From an uncultured Micrococcaceae bacterium (lineage in GTDB: Bacteria; Actinomycetota; Actinomycetes; Actinomycetales; Micrococcaceae), in assembly GCA_947502645.1 (NCBI GenBank), contig CANNAD010000001.1, positions 1,178,001 through 1,242,000 of the forward strand: a stretch of 64,000 bases of DNA. Reading direction: 5' to 3'. Shown here one piece after another: positions 56,846 to 64,000 of this stretch (positions are counted from its first letter, which is position 1; every line of letters starts with the position of its first letter). The notes beneath the pieces are model-generated. The model had not been told where the DNA came from. It saw only the letters and a program-made list of their open reading frames with translations, and searched no databases. A program made the position numbers and the translations under genes.

Positions 56846-58282
56846 GGCTCTTCCCAATTAGGGGTGTAGCTGGGGTCTGAATCCTCCGGTTTCGAGGAGT
56901 GATCTGGCGATGTAGTGGGTGAGGTTGCGGAATCCTAGGGCGATGCCGCGTAGGTGTTCGAGCCGGCCGTTGATGGATTCGGTGGGGCCGTTGGATGTCC
57001 CGGGGTTATCGAAGAACGTGAGTATGTCGGTGGCCCGGCGGTTCAGCGTTCGTCCTAGGGTGCGGATCTCGTCGAGTCCGGCCGGGACACCGTGTTGGAG
57101 TTGGTTGATGAGTTTGGTCATCAGTTCCTTACCCGTGGCACGGTCGGGGTGACGGTAGGCGGTGATCATGTCCTGATACACGCCCCAGGTGACTTCAACG
57201 GCGACGTGCGCCTCGTTGGTGAACGCCTTTTCGAGTCGCACGCGTTGCTTGTCGGTGAGGAGATCTGCGCCTGTGTGAAGTGTCCTGCGGATACCGTAGA
57301 GCGGGTCCCCAGCGCGGCCCCGGTGCCCGAGGCTCTGTTGCTGCACTCGTTGCCGGCACCGGTCCAGGCCGTCTCCGGCCAGTTGGATGACGTGGAACGG
57401 ATCCATGACCTCGACCGCTTGGGGTAGTTCTTCGGCGGCGGCGGTCTTGAATCCGGTGAACCCGTCCATCGCAACTACCTGGATCGTGTCCCGCCAGGCC
57501 TTGGTGCGGGCTTGCAGCCACCTAGAGAAGACTCGTTTGGAGCGGCCCTCAACCATGTCCAACAACCGCGAAGGGCCAGTGCCGTCACGAACTGGGGTGA
57601 GGTCGATGATGACGGTAACGTACTTGTCCCCACGGCGGGTATGCCTCCAAACGTGTTCATCAACACCGATGACTTCGACACCATCGAAGCGGTGCGGGTT
57701 GTTGATCAACACACGGCGGCCCTCGGCCAGGACAGCAGTGTTGGCGGTGGGCCATGCAACGTTCAGTGCCTCAGCAATCCGGGAGATGGATAGGTGCTGA
57801 CAGACGACGCCTGCCAATGCCCACGTAAGTGCGGTGCGGGAGATCTTCGCCCGCGGCTCAACCGCCAAGCCGGTGTCTTGGCGCCACACATGGGAACAGT
57901 CAGCGCACCGGAATCGACGAACCTGGATGCGCAGTGTCACCGGTTTCCAGCCCATGGGTGCGTGCGCTACCCGACGCTCGATCGTGCCGCGCGGAACACC
58001 CTCGGTCCCGCAGCGGCGGCAGAACTCATCGGCTGCCACGACCCGGCAGGCTAGCTCCGTTCGTTTGGGCAGGAATCGTTGGCCGATCACCTTCAGACCG
58101 AGGCCATCAAGGCCGGTGAACGTGGTCAGGTCAGGGACAGAGAAGGTAGCGTTGAACATGAGGGCCTTGTGCTCGAGAACAGTGGAGTAGATACCTTGAT
58201 TCTCTCCCAAGGCCCTCTTCCACACCCCCGGCCACTGACCCCAGCCCTCAAACCACAGTTACACCCTCAATTGGGAAGAGCC
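56846..58282 (-). mobile_element. ISL3-family insertion sequence
   Basis: Terminal inverted repeats GGCTCTTCCCAATT[A/G][G/A]GGGTGTA at both ends, enclosing one transposase gene. Confidence 0.88.
56858..58159 (-). CDS. ISL3-family transposase; start uncertain
   Basis: ORF 56858..58225; CRRCG..., VIGVDEHVWRH..., LDMVEGRSK, NGPTESINGRLEHLRGIALGFRNLTHYIARSLL. Confidence 0.92.
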   Translation of the reverse strand: MFNATFSVPDLTTFTGLDGLGLKVIGQRFLPKRTELACRVVAADEFCRRCGTEGVPRGTIERRVAHAPMGWKPVTLRIQVRRFRCADCSHVWRQDTGLAVEPRAKISRTALTWALAGVVCQHLSISRIAEALNVAWPTANTAVLAEGRRVLINNPHRFDGVEVIGVDEHVWRHTRRGDKYVTVIIDLTPVRDGTGPSRLLDMVEGRSKRVFSRWLQARTKAWRDTIQVVAMDGFTGFKTAAAEELPQAVEVMDPFHVIQLAGDGLDRCRQRVQQQSLGHRGRAGDPLYGIRRTLHTGADLLTDKQRVRLEKAFTNEAHVAVEVTWGVYQDMITAYRHPDRATGKELMTKLINQLQHGVPAGLDEIRTLGRTLNRRATDILTFFDNPGTSNGPTESINGRLEHLRGIALGFRNLTHYIARSLLETGGFRPQLHP

Positions 58283-58317
58283 CCATAAGTGCACCACGCC
58301 ACTCCCGGAAATGAAGA

Positions 58318-58344
58318 AAACCCCCGGATTTCCAGGGGTTTTCT
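58318..58344 (-). terminator. Rho-independent-like terminator downstream of tRNA-Ser
   Basis: AAAACCCCCGGATTTCCAGGGGTTTT stem-loop. Confidence 0.6.
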
Positions 58345-58345
58345 G

Positions 58346-58433
58346 TGGCGGTGACGGTGGGATTTGAACCCACGTTGGCTTTCACCAAACAACATTTCGA
58401 GTGTTGCACCTTCGGCCGCTCGGACACGTCACC
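58346..58433 (-). tRNA. tRNA-Ser(CGA)
   Basis: GGTGACGTGTCCGAGCGGCCGAAGGTGCAACACTCGAAATGTTG...GGTTCAAATCCCACCGTCACCGCCA; anticodon loop CTCGAAA; long variable arm. Confidence 0.95.
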
Positions 58434-58486
58434 AACGCCGCTACTTTACCGGTTGAGGTGCCGAACGCCCAAAAGCGCCCAAAACG

Positions 58487-58978
58487 TTAGAGGTTGACGA
58501 CGTCGTTCTTGCCGACGTCGGGCTTGTCGCCGGTGACTGCGGACTTCGCGAGCTTGAAGATGTTCACGGCTTTTGGTGCGTCGCTGGTCCAGTATTCGGC
58601 GGTGTGCGCGTCCACCCGAATGAGGGCAACCGTGGGGTCATCCTTGCCGTTCTCGAACCAGGGTTCCACCATGGGGTTCCACAGTTCGTCGATCTTGGCC
58701 TGGTTCCGCACAAGTTCAGCGGTGCCGGCGATGGACACCCAGCCGTCCTTGCTGTGAACCGCAACGTTCACCTCCGGGTTGGCGCGAATCTCGGAAGCTT
58801 TGGGGGAGGGGTCCTGCGTGAAGAACCACAGGTCGCCGTCGAACTCGGTTTCCTGCAGGGCCAGCGGTCTGCTGACCAGGTGCCCTTCGAGCGAGGTCGT
58901 CGTCAGGACGCCGATCTTCGCGTCCTTGAGCAGGTCGGCTACTTCCTTGCGTCCGTTGGTCGATGAATCGTTGGTCAT
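58487..58978 (-). CDS. Pyridoxamine 5'-phosphate oxidase family (general-stress-protein-like)
   Basis: MTNDSSTNGRKEVADLLKDAKIGVLTTTSLEGHLVSRPLALQETEFDGDLWFFT. Confidence 0.9.
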   Translation of the reverse strand: MTNDSSTNGRKEVADLLKDAKIGVLTTTSLEGHLVSRPLALQETEFDGDLWFFTQDPSPKASEIRANPEVNVAVHSKDGWVSIAGTAELVRNQAKIDELWNPMVEPWFENGKDDPTVALIRVDAHTAEYWTSDAPKAVNIFKLAKSAVTGDKPDVGKNDVVNL

Positions 58979-59024
58979 TGACACCACATCCTTAAGTTGT
59001 CCGAACCCCCATTGTAAGCAAGCT

Positions 59025-59504
59025 TCACTTATGTGGCGAAGTGCGCTGCGCGGCAAAGAAATCAGTCAGCAGCCGGGAGCACTCGGCGGCGCGCACATCA
59101 GGGAAAACTTCCACCCAATGATTCAGCCGCGGTTCGCGAAGCACGTCAAATACCGATCCCGACGCCCCAGCCTTCGGATCCCACGCACCAAAAACCACGC
59201 GCGGAACCCTCGCCAGCACAATCGCGCCTGCACACATGGCGCACGGCTCCAGCGTCACCACCAGCGTGCACCCATCCAACCGCCAGCTCCCGAGAGCGGC
59301 TGCTGCCTGCCGGATCGCCACCACCTCAGCGTGCGCCGTTGGATCATGCGTGGCCTCACGCTCATTCCGGCCAGTGCCGAGAACGGCACCATCAGGGCCG
59401 ACGACGACGGCGCCGATCGGGACGTCCCCCGAGTCCAGCGCCCGCACGGCCGCGGATAGGGCCAGGCCCATCCACTCGTCGTGATTTCCGCCAGGTCCAC
59501 TCAT
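59025..59504 (-). CDS. tadA: tRNA-adenosine deaminase-like nucleoside deaminase
   Basis: PTAHAEVVAIRQAA and TLEPCAMCAGAIVLARVPRVVFGAWDPKAGA. Confidence 0.9.
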   Translation of the reverse strand: MSGPGGNHDEWMGLALSAAVRALDSGDVPIGAVVVGPDGAVLGTGRNEREATHDPTAHAEVVAIRQAAAALGSWRLDGCTLVVTLEPCAMCAGAIVLARVPRVVFGAWDPKAGASGSVFDVLREPRLNHWVEVFPDVRAAECSRLLTDFFAAQRTSPHK

Positions 59505-59527
59505 AACCTCAATGGTACTTTTGACCT

Positions 59528-60163
59528 ATGCGCGTACTGGTTGTTGATCATCCCCTTGTTGCCCACAAACTCACGGTCCTGCGGGACAAGGACACGTCGT
59601 CGCCCGTTTTCCGGCTGCTGACGGAGGAGTTGGTCACGCTTCTGGCGTACGAGGCCACCCGTAATGTGCGCGTGGAAAGCGTCCGCGTGAATACGCCAGT
59701 CACCGAAGCTGATGGCATTGGTCTGGTGAAGCCGACGCCGCTGGTCGTCCCGATACTCCGCGCGGGCCTTGGCATGTTGGAGGGCATGACACGGCTTGTG
59801 CCGACGGCGGAGGTCGGTTTCCTGGGGATGCAGCGCAACGAGGAGACGCTTGAGGCCATCACCTATGCCGAGCGGCTTCCGGATGACCTGACGGGCCGTC
59901 AGGTCTTTGTGCTGGACCCCATGCTTGCCACTGGCGGTACGCTGCGGGAAGCCATCAAGTTCCTTTTCCAGCGCGGGGCCGACGACGTCACGTGCATCTG
60001 CCTGCTCGCCGCCCCTGAAGGGCTCAAGGCGCTTGAAGAAGAGTTGGACGGACAAAACGTGACAATCGTTCTGGCGTCGATCGACGAGAAACTCAACGAG
60101 AACGCGTACATTGTGCCGGGTCTGGGCGACGCCGGCGACCGCCTCTACGGTGTCGTCCACTAG
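59528..60163 (+). CDS. upp: Uracil phosphoribosyltransferase
   Basis: [57 protein letters not shown]. Confidence 0.96.
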   Translation: MRVLVVDHPLVAHKLTVLRDKDTSSPVFRLLTEELVTLLAYEATRNVRVESVRVNTPVTEADGIGLVKPTPLVVPILRAGLGMLEGMTRLVPTAEVGFLGMQRNEETLEAITYAERLPDDLTGRQVFVLDPMLATGGTLREAIKFLFQRGADDVTCICLLAAPEGLKALEEELDGQNVTIVLASIDEKLNENAYIVPGLGDAGDRLYGVVH

Positions 60164-60261
60164 GCGTTTCGCGGCAAAACCCCCGTCAGGACAGGGAAGA
60201 GCCGCGTTGTGACGCACATTACGTTGCGCATAGTTAACCGTTCCATGTAATAATTCTTGAT

Positions 60262-60354
60262 GTGAACACCAACTCGACAGCATCTGCAGCCGCAGCAACC
60301 CTGATCAGCCGTTTGGCTGGTTCGGCTATGTGCTGTTGTCGAATGCATGCCTAA
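60262..60354 (+). CDS. Leaderless small ORF with triple-Cys run (candidate cysteine attenuator peptide)
   Basis: GTG...TAA: VNTNSTASAAAATLISRLAGSAMCCCRMHA; TAATAAT 7-8 nt upstream of GTG, TTGCGC about 18 nt further. Confidence 0.55.
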   Translation: MNTNSTASAAAATLISRLAGSAMCCCRMHA

Positions 60355-60479
60355 AAGCACCACCCTCAGCTAACAGGCAATTCTTTACGGGCCCAACGGC
60401 GGGCACACCCGCTTCATTGCGATCGGCCCACCCATAGCATTCGAGCCGCGATGACGGCCATTCACATTTGAGGTTTAAC

Positions 60480-61292
60480 ATGTCAGTTGCATCCGGATAC
60501 GTCCACATCTCCCTTCGCCCTCAGCGCCGCGACAACGCGTCGAATTTCCAGCGGCCACGCTCCGCAGAGGGACAATCTCCAAGTCAGGGATACCGGCAGC
60601 TGCACGCGGTTCCTCCGTACGCAGACACAGCCCATCCCGACACAGCGCCCACCCCGGTCATCTCACCCAACGGCGTTCCTGGCCCGCAGCCGGTCAGCAA
60701 TGACACAGCGGCCCGAGGGTTCGTGGTGTACGTCGGGCTTGATGAAGAGGCCGCAACCGCGAACGGCACGACGCTTACCAAGCTCGCGCAGGACATCCGC
60801 GCCTACGTTCAGGAACTGGTGCCGAACGCGCAGAGCCACGCCGCCGTCGCGCTCGCCCCTGCCGGTGCGCAGGGTACGGATATCGACGTCGTCCGGCAGG
60901 CTTTGGGGGATCCGACGGCGAATCGCCGGCCCCGCACGGAAACGCGCAGCCAGTCCCAGCCCCGTACTGCCACGGGCGTTCTGATTGATCTGGCGCGCAG
61001 GGAGGTGCAGCTGGACGGTGAGGTGCTGAACCTGACCTTCAAGGAGTTCGAGCTGCTGAACTACCTGGTGGAGAACGGCACCCGTACGGTGAGCCGCGAG
61101 GAGCTGCTGGAATCCCTCTGGAAGAACGCCGAGGAGATCCCCAACGTGCGGACCATCGATGTTCATATTCGGCGTCTGCGCTCGAAGCTCTCGCGGTTGG
61201 CCAACACAGTCCGCACAGTGCGTGGCCAGGGCTACCGCTTCTACGAGCACCCCGAGGTCATTGTCTGGGCAGCTCCTGAATACTCCATCTGA
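60480..61292 (+). CDS. Winged-helix (OmpR/PhoB-type DNA-binding domain) transcriptional regulator without obvious receiver phospho-site
   Basis: C-terminal LTFKEFELLNYLVENGTRTVSREELLESLWKNAEEIPNVRTIDVHIRRLRSKLSRLANTVRTVRGQGYRF. Confidence 0.85.
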   Translation: MSVASGYVHISLRPQRRDNASNFQRPRSAEGQSPSQGYRQLHAVPPYADTAHPDTAPTPVISPNGVPGPQPVSNDTAARGFVVYVGLDEEAATANGTTLTKLAQDIRAYVQELVPNAQSHAAVALAPAGAQGTDIDVVRQALGDPTANRRPRTETRSQSQPRTATGVLIDLARREVQLDGEVLNLTFKEFELLNYLVENGTRTVSREELLESLWKNAEEIPNVRTIDVHIRRLRSKLSRLANTVRTVRGQGYRFYEHPEVIVWAAPEYSI

Positions 61293-61342
61293 CAGCTTGG
61301 GGTGCGGAGCGGCTGGCGCTCAGTTTTCATTAGACTCGAGGC

Positions 61343-61870
61343 ATGAGTAATCACCACGTCAAGCGGCTCATGCTGCTGCGTCATGCAACAGCTTCGTGGC
61401 CCCTTGGCGTCGGAGAGCATGACCGCCCGCTAACAGGGCAGGGTCACCGGGAGGCGCCCACAGCCGGGAAATGGATGGTGGAGCACGGCGCCGAACCGGA
61501 TTTCATCCTGTGTTCCTCGGCCCTCCGCGCACGTCAGACGTGCACGTGGGTGTGTCAGGAGCTCAAGGACAAGGCGCCCACGGCGAAACTGGAACGCGAG
61601 CTCTATCTGGCCTCCGGTACGGAAATGCTCGCGCTCATCAATCATGTGCCGGAGACAGTGACCAGCCTCCTCGTCATCACTCACATGCCCGGAGTTCAGG
61701 AACTGGCCCTGCGGCTTGCCTCCAGGTCCTCCGATGAGGAGGCAGTCATGGAGCTTGCCATGGAGTATCCGCCAGCCGGACTGACCGTCCTCAACCATTC
61801 GGGCCCTTGGGCTGAACTCGACGGACGCGACGCCGAGATTACAGATTTCGTGCGTGCCCAAGTCAGCTAA
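61343..61870 (+). CDS. Phosphohistidine phosphatase SixA-like (histidine phosphatase superfamily)
   Basis: RLMLLRHATASWPLGVGEHDRPLTGQGHREAP; SSALRARQT; VITHMPGVQELA. Confidence 0.9.
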   Translation: MSNHHVKRLMLLRHATASWPLGVGEHDRPLTGQGHREAPTAGKWMVEHGAEPDFILCSSALRARQTCTWVCQELKDKAPTAKLERELYLASGTEMLALINHVPETVTSLLVITHMPGVQELALRLASRSSDEEAVMELAMEYPPAGLTVLNHSGPWAELDGRDAEITDFVRAQVS

Positions 61871-61885
61871 AGGGAATCAGAGGAA

Positions 61886-61909
61886 CCGGTGTCGCTGCTG
61901 CGACACCGG
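61886..61909 (+). terminator. Stem-loop downstream of sixA-like gene
   Basis: CCGGTGTCG-CTGCTG-CGACACCGG. Confidence 0.55.
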
Positions 61910-62114
61910 CCCCGCCGTACTGGCATGAGCCAGTTCGCGGACGGAACGGGGTCCGGGGTACCAGGCTCCACGGGTCAGGGCGGGGGTGTGATCGACGAAC
62001 AGAACGATCACCCTCATCCGCGACTCCCGCGGCTGGGTGCCGCCAAAATCGATCCAATGCGTAGAAAGATAATAAACCACTCGTAAAGATTTGGGGAGTA
62101 CGGTTAAACAAGAA

Positions 62115-62140
62115 ACCCCGTCACCGAGTGGTGACGGGGT
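62115..62140 (-). terminator. Rho-independent terminator downstream of tRNA-Arg
   Basis: On minus strand CCCCGTCAC-CACTCG-GTGACGGGG followed by TTTCTTGTTT. Confidence 0.75.
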
Positions 62141-62145
62141 AAATG

Positions 62146-62218
62146 TGCGCCCGACAGGATTCGAACCTACAACCTTCTGATCCGTAGTCAGATGCTCTAT
62201 CCGTTGAGCTACGGGCGC
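62146..62218 (-). tRNA. tRNA-Arg(ACG)
   Basis: GCGCCCGTAGCTCAACGGATAGAGCATCTGACTACGGATCAGAAGGTTGTAGGTTCGAATCCTGTCGGGCGCA; anticodon loop CTACGGA. Confidence 0.96.
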
Positions 62219-62358
62219 ATTGTGGGACCCTGGTAACCCAGTGTTCCGGTGGCCGATTGGCCGTAGATAACTCTAGCGGGTTTGCAGCCTCATTGCTAAT
62301 TCAGCAGAAGGGGGGCTCGCGGAGATGAACGAATGTCGTCGCGACGTTACGAAAAAGC

Positions 62359-62386
62359 TAGACCGGTCTACGTGACCTTGATCACA
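62359..62386. promoter_or_regulatory. Palindrome TAGACCGGTCTA adjacent to CRP/GlxR-like site CGTGACCTTGATCACA upstream of pckG
   Basis: 62359-62370 perfect 12-bp palindrome; 62371-62386 matches TGTGA-N6-TCACA with one mismatch. Confidence 0.55.
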
Positions 62387-62534
62387 CCAAGCTGACGTCG
62401 CAACCATCAAATACCACGGAATCACGCGGTTCGTAGGATTTCACACGACGTCGGACTTCGACACTATCGGCAAACGGAAGGTAAACGGGCCATAGCATCG
62501 AAATCACACCTCTCACCCTACGAAGGGAAACGCA

Positions 62535-64000
62535 ATGGGCATTCAGCCGAGCCAGCTAATCCTCGATGATGCTTCAGCGTCTGCCGCTGGAGCGCAGACA
62601 GAAGCACCAACTACACATGCTGCGCTGTTGTCATGGGTACAAGAGGTGGCCGAGCTGGTTACGCCTGATCGCATCTATTGGGTGGATGGCTCCGCTGAGG
62701 AAAATGCGCTGCTGACCGACGAGCTCGTCGAAGCCGGCACACTGACCCGGCTCAATCCGGAGAAGTTCCCGAATTCATTCGCAGCGTTTTCTGATCCCAA
62801 GGATGTTGCCCGCGTCGAGGAGCGGACTTTCATCTGTTCCAAGAATGAGCGCGACTCCGGATTCACCAACAACTGGATGGACCCAGTTGAGATGAAAGAA
62901 AAGCTCACCGGATTGTTCCGTGGCTCCATGCGTGGCCGCACCATGTACGTCATTCCGTTCGTCATGGGTCACCTCGACGCCGAGGACCCCAAGTTCGGCG
63001 TCGAAATCACGGACAGCGCCTACGTCGTCGCATCCATGCGCATCATGGCCAACATCGGCACGGATGTCCTGCGGAAGATGGAAGAAACCAACGCGTTCTT
63101 TGTCCCCGCGCTGCACTCCGTGGGAGCGCCGCTTGCGGACGGCCAGCAGGATGTCCCCTGGCCCTGCAATGAGGACAAGTGGATTGTCCACTTCCCCGAG
63201 GAACGCTCCATCTGGTCCTACGGCTCCGGCTACGGCGGCAACGCCCTGCTGGGCAAGAAGTGCTTCGCCCTTCGCATTGCGTCCACCATGGCACGCGACG
63301 AGGGGTGGCTGGCTGAGCACATGCTGATCCTCAAGCTCACCTCACCGGAAAACAAGGACTACTACATTTCCGCTGCGTTCCCATCCGCCTGCGGCAAGAC
63401 CAACCTCGCCCTGCTCAACCCCACCATCGAGGGCTGGAAAGCCGAGACCCTGGGTGACGACATCACCTGGATGCGATTCGGCAAGGAGGGTGAGCTGCGC
63501 GCTACCAATCCGGAAGCCGGCCTGTTTGGCGTGGCTCCTGGAACCGGTTGGGGAACGAACCCCAACGCCATGAAGGGGATCGAAAAGGGCAACTCCATTT
63601 TCACCAACGTCGCACTGACGGACGACGGCGGCGTCTGGTGGGAGGGGATGACAGAGGAAGCCCCCGCTCACCTCACTGACTGGTTGGGCAATGACTGGAC
63701 TCCCGAGTCAGACACCCCTGCTGCGCACCCGAACTCACGATTCTGCACGCCAATCGACCAGATCGACATGCTCGCGGACGAGTACTTCTCTCCTGAGGGC
63801 GTCGAGATCTCGGCAATCCTGTTCGGCGGCCGCCGCAAGACCACGATCCCGCTGGTCACACAGGCCCGCGACTGGACCGGCGGCATTTTCATGGGCTCCA
63901 CGCTCTCTTCGGAGACAACGGCCGCAGCTGCAGGCGCTGTTGGCGTTGTGCGCCGCGATCCGATGGCCATGCTGCCATTCATCGGTTACGACGCCGGTGA
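62535..64000 (+). CDS. pckG: Phosphoenolpyruvate carboxykinase (GTP), 3' truncated by window
   Basis: [12 protein letters not shown]...; [59 protein letters not shown]. Confidence 0.95.
   Translation, partial: MGIQPSQLILDDASASAAGAQTEAPTTHAALLSWVQEVAELVTPDRIYWVDGSAEENALLTDELVEAGTLTRLNPEKFPNSFAAFSDPKDVARVEERTFICSKNERDSGFTNNWMDPVEMKEKLTGLFRGSMRGRTMYVIPFVMGHLDAEDPKFGVEITDSAYVVASMRIMANIGTDVLRKMEETNAFFVPALHSVGAPLADGQQDVPWPCNEDKWIVHFPEERSIWSYGSGYGGNALLGKKCFALRIASTMARDEGWLAEHMLILKLTSPENKDYYISAAFPSACGKTNLALLNPTIEGWKAETLGDDITWMRFGKEGELRATNPEAGLFGVAPGTGWGTNPNAMKGIEKGNSIFTNVALTDDGGVWWEGMTEEAPAHLTDWLGNDWTPESDTPAAHPNSRFCTPIDQIDMLADEYFSPEGVEISAILFGGRRKTTIPLVTQARDWTGGIFMGSTLSSETTAAAAGAVGVVRRDPMAMLPFIGYDAG

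Noticed and set aside
60221-60245. TGTGACGCACATTACG as a CRP site upstream of the poly-Cys sORF
   Set aside because: Second half-site is too degenerate
1-64000. CRISPR array, prophage or biosynthetic gene cluster
   Set aside because: No regularly spaced 23-50 bp repeats, no phage structural or integrase genes, and no PKS/NRPS/RiPP core genes were seen

Overview
64-kb, high-GC chromosomal window whose gene content is typical of an actinobacterium, probably Arthrobacter-like Micrococcaceae (inferred from gene content, leaderless-start signals and protein families; not tested). It is mostly ordinary chromosome: a truncated subtilase at the left edge, GT2/pyruvyl-transferase genes, a 5-oxoproline (pxpABC + biotin carboxylase + GntR) regulon, a queuosine transporter and tgt, a repeat-bounded DUF559/ABC module, SDR/acyl-CoA dehydrogenase, a copper/metal resistance operon, Lhr-Nei, NhaA, UdgB, YcnI, rlmH, a DUF6318/PKD secreted cassette, an ISL3-type IS next to tRNA-Ser, tadA/upp, a winged-helix regulator, sixA, tRNA-Arg and a partial GTP-type pckG at the right edge. 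Non-obvious signals read directly from the sequence: perfect inverted-repeat operators shared by the two arms of the 5-oxoproline regulon; ~72-bp palindromic repeats flanking the module between yhhQ and tgt; a second dispersed hairpin repeat with covarying stem; a SAM-clan riboswitch before a flavin reductase gene; a leaderless poly-cysteine small ORF before a winged-helix regulator; a structured nhaA leader; a CsoR-like operator; a 21-bp perfect hairpin plus operator before a membrane protein/YtrA-GntR pair; and four gene relics (VOC fragment, frameshifted GH76, HsdR C-terminal fragment, S66 peptidase cut by an IS). No CRISPR array, rRNA or complete prophage was seen. No single wholly new system can be proved from sequence alone; the strongest candidates are ranked by interest.
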